NCBI GenBank assembly: GCA_020726505.1
Contig: JAHLEZ010000012.1
Span: forward strand, 1,550,001-1,614,000
Length of the DNA: 64,000 bases
Direction: 5' to 3'
Source: Leptodontidium sp. MPI-SDFR-AT-0119
Lineage: Eukaryota; Ascomycota; Leotiomycetes; Helotiales; Leptodontidiaceae
The position numbers were made by a program, and so were the translations under genes. Below are positions 21,985-35,125 of this stretch, piece by piece (position 1 is the stretch's first letter; each line of letters opens with the position of its first letter). The notes under the pieces were generated by a model, which had not been told where the DNA came from, ran no database searches, and saw nothing but the letters and a program-made list of their open reading frames with translations.

Positions 21985-24900
21985 TCAAGATCTTGAGCTA
22001 GAGCGGAGAGGAAATGTGAGGTTGTTGACCTTCAGCATCTCCATTCGTTGGTCCAAGTGGAAATAGGGTTTGAATCGAAGTCGAACTTCTTCGCGTCTAG
22101 ATACTCTAGACAAAAAGGCTTGAACCAGTACAGGATGCAATTGGTTTGAGGAAGACTGGGCCACAAACTTTTCGAGTCCTTCGATGATCTCCTGGTAGTC
22201 TTTCTGCAGGTCAGTGCCTTTCGAGCCCCATGCTTGAGGATTTCGTTCGATCGCCGGTAGAAAGTGCTGCTCCAGGTAGTCAACCACGGTGTTAACGGCA
22301 ATGATGGCTCGCATCAGCACACTGAAAACCTCGGGCTTCGTGGTCCAGCCCAAGGCATTGTCTGGCGATGATGACGATTTCTTCAGGACAACTACCGACT
22401 TCTTGACCCATGGGATAAGTTCTGACAGGACAGGATGTAGAATCTTATCGGTGCGATCAATCCCAAAGTTGGTTGCGCGAAGCTTAATGAAGACGCCCGC
22501 CCATACCTTCACCTCTTCGACTTCGTCTAGCCAGAGGTTTTGCTTCTCCTGTACGAATAGATTGTTGTCGCCCACGGAGGCCGTGTTGTATTGATCCTGG
22601 ACGGATTTCAACTTAAGAGGGTTCTTGGAACGTCGGTCAAGGTATTCGGTGGTTGTTCCTGTCATCTTGCAGATCACATACTTGATGAAGATCGCTGAGT
22701 CCCAGTACTGATTCAAGAGGTGGCCGGCAAAGGCAAGCGTGGCGGCTTGTGGGACTATCTGCTTCTTGAGAATGATAGATACTGCTCTGGATGCTAGAAT
22801 TCGAATATCAGAGTCATCATCGTTGAGACTGCTGTGGAGGCCGAACAACGAGGGGATCAGGTAATCGGATTTGGGAATATTATTCAGAGCCTGGAAGAGA
22901 CGACTGTAGAATTTAGATAGAGCCTCAGCTGCTGCGAATCGGGTATCAAAGTCCTAAAGTAATTAGTGATATCCTGTCAGTGTAACTAAGGACTAACCAC
23001 GTTCTCATGTCCATTTAGAATGCATTCGAAAGACCAAGATTGGAAGCTCGCCACTCCCGTGATAACTTCTCCAAACGACCTTGAAGATCTAGCCAGTCTT
23101 TGCAGAATCCGGAACAAGCTAATCCAGCCGTTCATTTTAAGTCGCGCAATAGTGAGTGCGGGACTGGCTGCGGTGCTGTGGTTGTCATCCAGGCGTAGGA
23201 CCTCGTCAATGACGTCCAGGTGGCTCGTATTGGCATAGTGTGATACCTGAAAGTTGGCCTCCAGAAGAATACATAGCCCTTGCATGGCAGCGATTTGGAC
23301 CTGAACAGTGGCAGACTCCATCGCTGCCACGTACACCGAACACAGCCGGCGCAGGACAAGAGCATTGCCCTTGTTCCCAAAATCCGTTGAAAGTGCTTCG
23401 AGGAAGGCGACCGCTGCTTCTGTAGATAACGACATGGACCGAGAGAGAGCATCGTGCAGGCCATCTACATTGTTCTGTATTGCCAAGGAGAGGAGGTCAT
23501 TTTGCGAGATAGACTGGCACAGAGCCGGGTAGCTGCTGATGTTGATAGCATTGTCCGTGGTGTACTGGAATTGGGATTGCAAGTTAAGACCTTGCAGGGA
23601 CGAGAGTTCTTCATTCAAGCTGAGGGGTTGTCGGGCTTCCAAGAGCTGGGTAGCTGAGTGGCAAAGTCTTCTGGTGATGAGATATCGAATTTCTGCGTGC
23701 TTCGAGAGAACTTCGGGGGTTTTGAAGCGACTAAGGTCTTCAATCCATCTTTTGCGGAAGGAGGGGAGGATCTGCAGGAGAGTCGCTGTATTAGTATTAT
23801 TAGCGCTTGGTTCAGTTTTGAATGCCTTGTTACGTTTTATGCAAATTTGGCAAAGGATTCACTGACCAACATCGGCAGAGTTCGATGTGCTGAGTCTCTG
23901 TTTCAAGACTGCCTTCACTACCATGAGCTGGCCGTGCCGATGATTGACATTTTGGGCCTTTAATCCCAAAAAATCAACAACCAGCGATGACCATCTTTGG
24001 TCCATCTTGAAGGAGCAGAGACAATCCGCGGCAATGCGACGGACTTGCCAATGGTTATTCTCCAGCTGCCGAGTGACAAGGGATTCAATCTCGTCCCGAT
24101 GCGAAGGAGGAGGCCCAGCCCGTCGCAGCACATCCATTGCCGGGAAGAGGGCATCATCCGTACCCATCTTCAAAAGATTCATGATGAGATCCACCAGAGC
24201 GGGGTATCTTTGGTAATCAATCTGAGTTGATTTACCATCCCATCCCATCTCAACCACTGCTTTACCAGTGTTGGTGCCGAATATGTTGTCGAAAAGGCTC
24301 CGAATGAGGAGCAGGCCACAGTTCTTGATGGAGAAACTAAAAATAAGCATTTAGCTTCGATTAGGTCATAGAAAGGAGTAGGGCTTCTTACACTTCGCTC
24401 TGGAAGCTTTGGCCTCCAAGAGTGAAGAGCTCCGCAATGTACTGCTCGACATGTGGGCCAACTCCAGCGCTCTTCACGATCTCCTTCAACGCATTGAGGG
24501 CATGGACCTGCGGATATTGCGTCTCATCCTTGCTGCTAAGGCCCACTGGTGAGTTGGCAATGGCAACGAGCCCTCGGACCACGTCCTCGAGGGATGGATT
24601 GGTGGCTTTGGCGGAGAGAATGCCAGTTATCAGGGCGGGGATCCCGGCGGAGCGGCGAGTGGTCGATTCCTGCGTATTGATGCATTCAAGTGAAGTCTAG
24701 GGCTATTAGATACTTACAGAGAACAGAGGTTAAATGGAAAGGTCGACGTACCTTGAGCCATTGGGCTAAGAAGGCTACGGATGTGGGATCCATGTTTGGG
24801 TGCACGCACGCCTGGCAACAAGCTGCAAAGGTTGAAGTAACGGTAGAGAAAGCCCCACGATGCCGTAATGTGGATAATTGCTCAAAAGATAGATCTGCGA

Positions 24901-27614
24901 TCTTGACAAAGGTTGTGGTTGGCAAAATAGGAGGGCGCTCTGGTGTGGGAAGCTTGAGTTTGATTTTGTTGACAAGCGTCCTCATAAGGTTGCTACCATC
25001 CGCGTCGGAAAAGTCAGCAAAAACGCCCCAACAAGGGTGACAAGCACGAGAAAAGTGGAGCGGGCGACTAAGCACCTACCTAGATTCATGGATAGCCCTA
25101 AAGCTATAGCTCAGTACATCCTTGGTGTCGACTTCGTCGACTTCATCAAGATCCTCGGGTAAATACCCTTCTGGCGAGTCATTACACAGGATGTCCTTTA
25201 CAGCTCTCCAGATACGGAAGCAACAAAATGACATGCGTTCTTGCAGTGCCTCTAGTTGTTTACGACGGTTGAATTCTAGGGTGGGATTATCTTCGAAGTC
25301 TTGGTTGTGGTTAACAGTGTCCCAGACAAAGCTAAAGAAAATTGGTCAGTGTTTTGTTTGTTTGCTTTGTGAATTTGGGTGATAGCTTACGTTAGAGCAG
25401 CAAAATTCCCGTGGATAGGAGCTTCAGATACCGCCTGACCCAAGCCATGCTCAGCAACTTCAACTTTTCTTTCAAGATCCTCCACTAGCTGGGTGATGAC
25501 AGCTAAGCGACTCGCTGGCGATGATTGCAAACCATACAGGAGCTCATACGACCGTGCCACGCCATCTGCATGATCTGCACGACCTGTTTGCTTCGAAAGG
25601 TCCTCAGCTCGAGCAATAAAATCCACCAGCAACCCAAGTGGTGTGTTGTCTCCTTCACATGTGTTGTTATCCAAAGCATTAACGTCAAGTTGGGTCTTGT
25701 TTCCTTCAATTTCAGTAATAACAACTTGTTTGAGGTCAAAGCTTTTGGGGGATGCAAGCTTCAATATAGAAGTTGCCCCACTTCTGACATCTTCGAAAGG
25801 GTCCAGAACAAGATCCATGAGAAGTCTCATAGATTCCTTAGTGAAAAAGTCAACGGTATATGGCCAAATAGTGTTGTTGCCAGAGGCTTTTACAGGCTGA
25901 GAATCAATCCCCGGCTTGAGGATTCCACTCTTGAGGAACAAGGAGATTGCCTTTAGTGAGGTTATATGGCGTTGGTAAGATGCAGTTGGGACCAGTTCCA
26001 TCATTAGGAACTCTACATACCACGTGATGAAGTCATTGTGGCTCTGAGACATTGCCTGGATGGCAGCTATTCTCTGCTGTCCCTCTGCGTGTTGAGGTGG
26101 TTGTAGCTCTTGGGTACCGTTGAGCTGGAAGGAAAGCGACTCGATTTCCTTAGCGAGAAGCGAAGTCGCACCTCTCAGCCTCTCAACCATGTGCTTTGTA
26201 CTACTCAGTATCTCGTTCCTGAACTTGGCATCGGTATCGCAGTAGAGAATATACATGTTTGCTCTGAGAATATCGAGGGCCGTATTACTAAAAGGCCGAA
26301 TGGTGGAGGACGAAGAAACCAGAACCGAAAAAGCCAGAGACCGGACAGTTTCGGAATCGTGGGTGAGAAGTAGACCAATTGAATCTTCTTGGAGAAGAAC
26401 AGCGCCTGAAGGCTTCTTGCTGACTTTCGAGAATTCAATTGTATCTAAAGAATCGTTAGCATAGCCTCTTTCTGGGATATTTCAAAATTCTTACCTGGCT
26501 CCTCTACCAACCCAGCCTTCTTTCCCGTCTCCATCGCAGAAAGCTGGAGCAAAGATTGGGTGTCAATCTCCTGGCTCTGAGCATCTCCTGCCGCACTCCG
26601 TCTACTCAAATCTTCCAAGAAAGACAAAGATCCAACTCTGTCTAGTTTGAATAGGGGTGGGAAGAGGTAGTTCTTAACATTCTCAAGAGCTTCGGGATTC
26701 CTGCCAAGGCCACGCCGGATCCATCGTTGCCACGAAGCAGTGTTGCTGGACGATACACCCTGATTATGGGATGTGGTCCTCAAGTCTCGAAATACCGTGA
26801 CTAGAAATTTACCTGCAGCTGGCGAGATGTCTGCATAGGTCATCCAGTCAAACATGTCGGAGAAGAATGAGTCCCAAGATGATTGCTCTGGACCCAACGC
26901 AATGTGAGAACTCTCTCCTGAGATCTCCGTGCTCGCACCGCTAACAGCATTTAATCCAGGTTGACCTTCGTTAAATAAGACTGTTTCGTAAATTTTCTCC
27001 AGGGTTGTTGTCTTTTGATATGCATCCATGAGATCCTTGGCATTGATGGTTCCCTTACCCATGAAACTCTCCAATGACTTGAAAGCGGGCTTAACTAAAG
27101 GTTGTGCAGCATGATGAGTGACAATCAACATGTCCTTCTCGACGATAGCCTTCTTGATAGCGAGAGTTGTTTCCTTGGTTGGGTTCTTGGCGAGCATGGT
27201 CGAGATCAGCTCAATGACTTGTCTCATGGAGCGAGCCTGACTCTTCTCATTCCATTCAATGTAGAAGTTGAACAATTCCAGAGATGGCTTTTCGGCGAAG
27301 ATAGTATCTCTAATAAGGGGCGACTTGGATCTCATGCATTGCTCAATGTAGTAGCAGAGTTTGATGCAGGCGTTACCGGAGACATGGCGTGGTTGCGCGG
27401 CTTTGGCTAGGTAGTCATCGAATAGCTCTTGAGTCAGACTATTTATAATGTTAGTAAGTTTCACGAGCAGTATTTGGTAAGTATTTGGTCTTGCATACCT
27501 CGGTTGAGTGTCGGATGGCTGGCTTTCAAGCCATTGCAGGACAACTCTGTCATCGCTTGGCGGCTTCATCTTCAATGATAGATCGATGCAATCTCCGACC
27601 ACCTGTGAAGACAT
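21985..27614 (-). CDS. THADA/Trm732 homologue (DUF2428), tRNA 2'-O-ribose methylation factor
   Basis: Nine exons (27614-27499, 27438-26495, 26444-25391, 25331-25080, 24992-24752, 24669-24392, 24336-23867, 23785-22998, 22953-21985), all phases matching, 1703 residues. The protein is a long alpha-helical HEAT-like solenoid. The family-typical core is clear: a WYVEFLMMELVPTASYQRH block near residue 495, RRSAGIPALITG near 874, the HALNALKEIVK stretch, and FSIKNCGLLLIRSLFDNIFG near 962. In yeast, Trm732 partners the methyltransferase Trm7 to methylate the ribose of nucleotide 32 in the anticodon loop of some tRNAs; animals call it THADA. The protein is a partner or scaffold, so no S-adenosylmethionine site is expected and none is seen. 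The first intron (60 nt, TACTAAC branch) is in frame and stop-free, so naive gene callers may translate it. It is divergent from TIM23. Confidence 0.88.
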
Positions 27615-28332
27615 CTTGGGGTGGCGCCTCCTCTTACGGATTCTGTCCGTATACCAAAGCTACTTGTGTCTGACTCGTTGCTTCCATATGTGCAGATGCT
27701 GATATCAGTGTTGCGCTCAAAGCAATTGTGAGACTCGATCCAAAGTGGATCTGAAAATTTGCTGGTGGTGACGAGAGGAGATGAAGAAAGCTTAATAGTG
27801 GATGCTCAGTTCGGGTCAGAGAAAACTCTTGGTCTTAATAAATTCCACGTCGATGTGCTCTTGTGATTGTCGTCAGTGACCAGCTTCGAGGACTAAAGAA
27901 AATAAAGGGCTGTGGGAGATTTTGGTCAGGTGACGGAGAAAGTGAAGAGCGGTTCGCTAAAGAAGTGTGATCCTTGCACACCCCTGATCTGCTGCTGGCA
28001 CGCCAAGCGACGAACAAGGATGGGAGAAAAGGGTGCTGCAAAGAAGACGACGAAAAGCCAGATGCTCTAATTTATTATTATTTGATCATTAATCCCTTTC
28101 ATCTCTACAAAGTAAGAAATTGGCCAAACTTACTTTCGACAAGGTATTGTTGTTTCTTTCCGTCTTTGAATAGGGGCGGCCGAAGCGGCTTGAGGCTGAA
28201 GCCAAGCGGCGAAACGTGCCTCCGAATTCCGGCTCTAAATATTTTTCAAAGGACCTCGATTGGCATCACCACTTCATCCAACTCCATTTTCTTCAATCCA
28301 CCGCCCCTATACACCTTTGTGCGTCCGCCAAT
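27615..28332. promoter_or_regulatory. Shared divergent promoter of the Trm732 homologue and TIM23
   Basis: 718 bp between two head-to-head ATGs (27614 minus, 28333 plus). It must supply upstream control for both. No canonical TATA box was recognised close to either start. A bidirectional promoter is inferred from geometry only. Confidence 0.5.
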
Positions 28333-29043
28333 ATGTCAATCTGGGATAAACTCACTGGGCGCAAGTCGACGCCAACAGCGACACACGATTCACCATCGAC
28401 CACGCCTTCCGATACCTTTTCGCCCACCCCTTTCAACCCACAAGAAGCCCAGGATGTCTCTTCTTTTCTCACCGGACCTTCCTTCGCAGACCCGTCACAG
28501 TTACACCCTCTAGCAGGTCTGAACCAGCAGACTCTAGATTACCTTTCTCTCGAGGACTCCGCCTTATCTGATCTACCCGGGTCGCAGTCTGCGTTGCCTT
28601 CGAGAGGTTGGTCGGATGATTTGTGTTATGGAACTGGAGTCACCTACCTGACGGCATTGACAATGGGAGGGGCTTGGGGATTGCAGGAAGGATTGAGGAG
28701 ATCAAATGGACAACCACCGAAGTTGCGATTGAACTCTGTGTTGAACGCCGTCACAAGGCGAGGACCGTTCTTGGGCAACTCGGCAGGTGTTATTGCGATG
28801 GTTTACAATGGCTTCAACTCATTCATTGGGCATACGCGAGGGAAGCACGATTCTGCGAACAGTATAGTGGCGGGAGCATTGAGTGGAATGATCTTCAAGA
28901 GTACAAGGGGCATTCGACCAATGATGATCTCTGGAGGAATTGTGGCATCAGTTGCAGGCGCGTGGGCAGTAAGTTCTATCATTTGCCAAACATCTTTTCA
29001 AAACTAACAGATTTCCTAGGTTACGAGAAAGGCTCTCTTCTAA
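28333..29043 (+). CDS. TIM23: Mitochondrial inner-membrane import translocase subunit Tim23
   Basis: Two exons: 28333-28968 and 29020-29043; the 51-nt intron (GTAAGT, CTAAC branch, CCTAG) leaves an eight-codon final exon VTRKALF-stop. The 219-residue product matches the family length. The N-terminal half (about residues 1-95) is soluble, Ser/Thr/Pro-rich and ends with the intermembrane-space region containing AGLNQQTLDYLSLE. The C-terminal half has the four Gly-rich membrane spans of the Tim17/22/23 family, visible as YLTALTMGGAWGLQEG, FLGNSAGVIAMVYNGFNS, SIVAGALSGMIFKST and GGIVASVAGAWA. Tim23 forms the core of the presequence translocase that imports cleavable precursors across the inner membrane. 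The start was chosen as MSIWDKLTG, which fits fungal Tim23 N-termini; an upstream in-frame methionine (28216) would add an unlikely leader. Confidence 0.93.
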
Positions 29044-29664
29044 ACACATCCTCATCTCCCTTTCCGACCACCCGAATACCCAAAAAACCGAAAGTCCTCA
29101 ACCAACACCATTGCTCTCGAGCACCTTTCCTGTACTAGCACCTTTGTTCGCCTGTTTGATTATTATAGATTCATAATGGGGCGTGAAATGCATTAGCGAT
29201 GGATGATCTCTCCTCTGGGGCACCTTGTACATTTAGATGACGGGCGTGGTATGCGCAACAGCGCCTGACAAGGCGTGGTGGCGTCTTTGGGGATACAACC
29301 TGCGTAATGGAATATCAAGAAGAACACAGAATTTCATTGTGTGCATATTTGGCATATTTTGCTCCCATTGCTCGATACCCCCATCTTCTCCATTTTATCA
29401 CGTGCTGTGCAAGCTGACAAGAAAGACAGATGAATTTGTGAAATTCACCAGACATTCATTCACCTTTACCTTCAGAGGCCCAACCTGCCCGCTAATCATG
29501 AAGAAAAAAAATTCTTTTTTCGCTCGGAGGGCGACGGCCTTTCATTCCCTTTCAAACTCGTGCCTTTCGAACAACGTTTGGTCCTTCCGCAACCTCTAGC
29601 CACAAGCTTCTACCTAGGTACCTTCGCGACAAGATTCTTCCACTATCCTCTGCCAACTGTCAAC
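29044..29664. other. Intergenic, no gene seen
   Basis: About 620 bp: 3' region of TIM23 and 5' region of the next gene. No supported gene. Confidence 0.45.
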
Positions 29665-31192
29665 ATGGCAGAATCAGAGAAAGCGGACGTTGATACCCCA
29701 AGGTACACGGCCTTCGAGATGAAGGAGCTGCTCATTGAGTTTGCAATGCGAGCCTGCCCCAACCCTGCAATGACAGTCAACTTGAAGGACAATGATCTAT
29801 TACGTGCGGCAACCTTCGATCCAGTCGAGCACGAAGCTGTCCATATCGGAGCGCCACTCTACACCGGGCCCAATCTCCATACGGCGCTCGAAAATCAGAC
29901 TTATGAAGCCGAGAGGAATGGCTTCTTGAACACAATCGGGGACATGTTAGCCCCCGACAAAGTCCTCCAGCACGAGATCAAGGGGATGCTGGATGAGGAA
30001 TTGAAGCAACGGGGCCACTCTCAATTCCTCGCAATGGATGTGCCTATCCAGAGAAAGGTACGTGATACCATATCAGTCAACTACATATTTCAAGACTAAC
30101 CCTTCGCAAGTTCGTGATCGTCGCAAGCGCACGTATCAAGGCCGCCATGCTTTCACCAGACGCGCACGATCCCTTCAATTCGCCACGAGACAAGTACGAT
30201 TTCATAGTCGTTCTGACGACTCTTCGCGGTGGATATGCTGGAACTACACAAAAGCAGCGTCTTTACTTCAACTTTCCAGAAACCAGAGATGACTCCACAT
30301 CATACTTTACCTTCCTTGCCCGGCTGCAGGAAGCAACTCAACTCTCCGTTATTCCACCTCTCGAACCCGGTGAGCCATACCGTCCTTCTTTAGGTCCAGC
30401 GGATGAAACTGAAACCCGTCACAACCACGACGAAGATACCGGTTCTCCTGTCAACGCTTTGGGGATCATGCTGCCGACTCCTCCTGACTCGTTTACGACA
30501 GCCTCTGCCCCTCTCCAGCCGAAACGCGATGAAGAGGGTTACACAGTCAAGGATGGTGCTTGGATTTATACCTCGAAGCTGTATCAAAGGGTGGTGGAAG
30601 GAAAGTTAGGCCTAGAGAAGGACAAAAAGGTCACGGACAAATCCTCTTACGACAACATGTTGCTGGTATTGAAAAGCCAGAAAGTTACTGCTCTTAATAA
30701 GGAAAAGGGGCGCGTCGCTGTGAAACCACCCCAAGGCACACTCATAGTGGAAATAACCCATGTAAGAAATCCTGTTGAATTGTGGGCACAGTATACTAAT
30801 ATTGGTAGTCCATGGACGCCGCAGCCATCAAGAGATGGACCGAGGACCAAGAAGCAGAAGCAGAGGAAGAAAAACGATTCTGCAGCGAACTCCAGGCACA
30901 AGGTTTCACGGATGATGATATTGGGGAACCCTTCGGAGCCTACCTGAAAAGAGAGATTGCGACTGAGAAGGAGAAAGCTTCAAGAGGTCATTTCGTTGAA
31001 CAATATACGGAGAACATGAAGCAGAAAGTGAAACAAAAGGAAGCGATTGTAAGAGACAAGTACTTCTCTCGGTACTCGCCTGACTTTGCGCAGGGCCCAT
31101 TTGATGCTGAGATGGAGGAGCATAAGGAAAAATTTCTGACCGAGCTGAAAGCCAACCTGAAACGCATTCCCAAAGACAGCTCTGGTTTCTAA
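29665..31192 (+). CDS. Unrecognised conserved-looking cytosolic protein
   Basis: Three exons with exact phase: 29665-30057, 30111-30761 and 30809-31192, 475 residues. Introns of 53 and 47 nt have GTACGT/GTAAGA donors, CTAAC/CTAAT branch points and CAAG/GTAG ends. The protein has no signal peptide or membrane span. It starts MAESEKADVDTPRYTAFEMKE and has a mixed alpha/beta-looking middle (KYDFIVVLTTLRGGYAGTTQ, RLYFNFPETRDDSTSYFTF), a Pro/Asp/Glu-rich linker, and a strongly charged coiled-coil C-terminus with EEEKRFCSELQAQGFTDDD and KQKVKQKEAIVRDKYFSRY. I do not recognise the family and assign no function. Coding quality (codon use, low stop density, clean introns) is good. Confidence 0.78.
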
Positions 31193-32156
31193 GGATGGGG
31201 AGGGGGTGGGAGGGGAGTACACATCTACATCAAGTCGAGTGTGTGGACTGAATCGCTGCGGTGGTCTTTAGGAACGACATAGGCCTTTCAAATGAAGCTG
31301 GAAGTAAGAGAACCCTCTATATTATTATTGCATGTGTTGGCAACCCCCTAGTCAACGGGCAACAAGAAGCTCTATTGACGTCCCGCAACTCTCTGCTGTA
31401 GCCTTTTGCTTCTATCATGGTTGTTTCTTTATCTAAGGTGTTGGATAGCCTCGAGCCCACTCTGAAATCCAAGTCTATCCAAGCCTCATTGCAACTGCCT
31501 GTTAAATCCATCAACTGACTTCGGCCTCAGCTTCCAAAACCAGCTCGTAGCGAAGACAGTCAATTTTTAACCTAAGCAAACAAGAAGAGCTCATAGTTAG
31601 TCGCCACTCTTTGTCCTTAGCTAAGCGCCTTTTTCCTTCCACGTGCATCTCCCATCTCGAGGGAATTGGCTTCCTTCACTTTCTCAACACACATCCCTTT
31701 CCCAGCATAGGATACAACAAATCACGCCAGTAGAGATACGCCAACGAACCAAAGATATCACAATGTGCCTCCCATGCTTCACGGAGGTGTTCGTTGACGA
31801 GGATTTATCCAGGAAGAAGGAGGATGTGCTGTACACTGTTTGGGATGGTAAAACAAGGACATACATTAAGGTTCCGAAATCAATGGTAGGTCGAATTGCC
31901 TTTTCTTAATCTCAGTTTTGCTTCATTTCCCTCGCCGTCTTGATGCTATATCGGAGGGGAGTGTGGCCTTCCTGCCGATTTGGTGGTCCCGCATTCACCT
32001 CGCGACGCGAGATACAAACAACAAACAACCTCGTCAATTTCGAGTCATATCGCAATAAACCATCTTTCTTCATCTGCACAACTCGAAATCTCCTCAATAT
32101 CATCACCAGATTGTTCAACCACAATCACAACGCCCAATTGATCAATTCAACACGCA
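31193..32156. other. Intergenic / 5' UTR region with a possible mini-exon
   Basis: An ATG at 31763 opens MCLPCFTEVFVDEDLSRKKE..., 41 codons up to a good donor (ATG|GTAGGT) at 31887-31888, 49 codons if unspliced. No matching downstream exon was found, so it may be a small gene, an upstream ORF of the 32.2 kb gene or chance. The rest is empty. Confidence 0.35.
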
Positions 32157-32959
32157 ATGGCGGCCGCCGAGCAGAACTTCCAACCTCAAGTTGGCGATAC
32201 CACCAATGGACCTCACCTACACACCTACATCCCACGTTCAGATGGCAGCATCCTCGTCAACGGCGTAGCATACGTTCGTCAAAGCGTTGCTACAATTCCA
32301 ATTAACGCGCCCACCGTCCCAGCTGCTACCGTTGTGATTGAGACACCAGCTCCAGTTGTACAGACACCCTACTATCCCCGTTCCCCTTACGACTACATGC
32401 TCTACCCTCAGCAATACCCTCAATTCGCAAGTCTTTCTTTGCCTGTTTCCGACTCAAGAGATGCACTTTGTACCAACATCATCACATCATCTCTTTACCA
32501 TTTCTTCACTTTCACTTGCTGACGAAATGTTTCTCGACATAGATCCCACCACCTCAACCAGTCGCCTACCAACAACCCTACATCGCCCAGCCCCAACCCA
32601 TCTACGCCGCCGCCCCCGTTGCTGCTCCAGCCATCGCACCACCCTACTACAACATCCAACCCCAACCCTACCCCTCCACCGGCTACCCCAGCTTCAACAT
32701 CTCCCAGCCCGCCCATGGCACGTATGGCCACACAGGCGCGGAGATGCTCATGCAGAACATGGGCCAGACCATCCACCCGGACTTTACCAAGAAGCAGGAG
32801 ATGAAGCCCAGTGATCCGGATCCTTACCGTATGTACTGGTGCCGCGAGCCGGACAATACCTGGACCCAGAGAAACCGCATGACCATCGAGAGTGGCGATA
32901 TCGGTGATTGCAGATGGTATGTTACCGAGGGTCAGTTTTATGCTGTTAGGTTGGGTTAG
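32157..32959 (+). CDS. Pro/Tyr/Gln-rich protein with conserved C-terminal Trp/Cys block
   Basis: Two exons: 32157-32444 and 32543-32959, 234 residues; the donor (GTTTCC) is weak but the only phase-compatible one, the acceptor is ACATAG. The N-terminal three quarters are low-complexity, rich in Pro, Gln, Tyr and Ala (YQQPYIAQPQPIYAAAPV...). The last 55 residues differ: they are ordered-looking and contain YRMYWCREPDNTWTQRNRMT and GDCRWYVTEGQFYAVRL, with spaced Trp, Cys, Tyr and Arg as in a small folded module. I do not know the family. A prion-like tail with a small binding domain is one reading; RNA binding is possible but not shown. Confidence 0.65.
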
Positions 32960-35125
32960 GTATGTCTCCCCTTCTTGCGCCCCTGATTTTGTCTTGGTGT
33001 GGATAAGTGAGCCGACTTGAAGTAGGTTGGGAATCAGGAGCTTGGCTTCGCTTCGTCACTTGCTGGTTGGTGGTGGAAGTTTTACTTCTGCGCTGACCCT
33101 GCTTGTTTACCTGCATGCAAAAGCTCCTTTTCGAATTTGGAGAACCGACAGTTGGGATGCATACGACGTGGAGTCACAATGCTCTGTTCTTGCGTGGAAA
33201 CCTCTCAAAGACAATACTTGTTTTCTTCGAATTCTGATTTCCTTTACCTGTCTTATCGCCATTCTGGCTTGGACTGATCATCTGATGTCGGCTGATCAGC
33301 TCAACGGCCATTGAGCACACGCTTTTCAATCACCATCTGGTTGTATGTGGCATGAATGGATGGATTCTTAAACCGCTTCTGAAATTCGAGGATGGAAGTA
33401 GGGGATGGGAAAGGAATGTGGTGTTGAACCAATGCTTTTGCATGGCTTTCTTCTTTTTTCTTTCACTTTTTCCTAAGCTAGGACGATTGTTGGAGGGATT
33501 TGGGGATGGATATGAGATGAGATATCAGCTGCTCTTCAAATAGAGATTTGAATGCATGTGCTTTTTGCTTTGGACTTGCCTTGAATTAAATTGACTTGGG
33601 TGTTTGCTCTAGGGGTGATCTCTGGCCTGGATTCCCATCGATTTTGTAATTCTGACGGCACAGTTTTGAACTGCAGTTGCAAGACTGAAAAGAACCACCT
33701 ATGTTAGCTCGAAGACATAAATTCAGGTGTTGTGCAAGGAGTGCAAATCCCCTTCCCTTTAAGTTTCAAACAATATCAGGCGCCAAGCTGACACTTTCAG
33801 TCTTCTATTCACCCTGCCATTTTCCACCACTTTATTTCTATCTTTAAAAATGCACATACAGATCACATCTAGCTCTTCAAAGATTCACAGGGAATCGATA
33901 CGCTGCCAAAGTACCCAAGTCCACAGTTCTCTCACTCATAGGTGAATTATCTCCTACGACCGATGCTGCAATTTCTGAACTAAAACTCTTGTTTGGACTT
34001 CGTTCAGTAAGGTTTCTATGAATTGACACGTCTTTGTCGGATAAATAGGTACTGGGTAGATAACAGTGGAAATTATGTTGGCAGCGAGGGATTGTTGACA
34101 GCAGAATACAAATGCACTTCCCTGAACGATGTTTGCCCGATATACTCTTGTATACCAATGGTAAAAGATATTCTGGCATGAGCGGGCTGTCGTCGTGGGG
34201 GATAAATTTTAATTTTAATTTTTTTAATTTTTTTTGGAAGAGATAGACGCGAGGAAACTCTGCTTTGTGGGTGATTTGATCATGGCGTCTTGCTACTGCC
34301 CATATTAGATCTGGAGAGCTTTTCTTATTCTGGGCAATAACTGCTTCTTAACTTGACAGATTATTGTTATCGCTGCAGTCCCGCAAGAATTCATTTGGAT
34401 CACCCAGCGAAAGGATCCTGGGACCAGCCACTGACAACGTGCCTAAAACTTTACAATTCAGACTCCACATCAGGTAACTGTGCAACGTTCATTCAAGTAG
34501 ATTTTCAAGCTTTCTTTTGGATAGCTTCAACTCTCTAGAGATAGAGCATAGGAATGGATTGACAGTCAGTGGCAAATGAGGGAGGGGCCGACGCGAAGTT
34601 AGTTGCCGTTGCGATTGAAGCGTGGTCTGGGTATTGAATTGAGACTTTCACTCATGTAGTGCATTAAATAGTAAATAGTACGATAACATCATTTTCCGCG
34701 CCAAGACCTTTTTCATAACTGGAATTGATCATTCGGAAATTGGATGTGGGAGTCACTTAGTCTGCCCAGTTGTGTCTGGGGTGGGGGGCAAAGCTGGTTG
34801 ACCCACGAGCTAGCTAAGCGAAAACGTGGAAAGATTGTCAACAGCAGTGTTTCTCAGAGAGATACCCCTTCGAAGCCAATGAATGAAAGCCAAAGTCTTT
34901 GAAATCATGGAAGAATTAATCAAAGCGGAAGTTCAAATAATTTGTTTGTCATAAACCTTGTGACGTCAGTACCCGTTTGCATCCTCATCCGATTACAAAA
35001 CTCCCCAGTACAGCATTCCTCATCCGCATTCGCTCAAACAATCCTCCAACTTTCTGGCCCATTTTTCTCTTCAGCAGCCACTTTCTAATGTACTCCTAAT
35101 TTCAAATGTTGCTCGTTTTTCCAGC
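32960..35125. other. Intergenic, about 2.2 kb, no gene seen
   Basis: Only short frames without motifs. Positions about 34206-34235 are a T-rich run (TTTTAATTTTAATTTT...). Confidence 0.5.
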
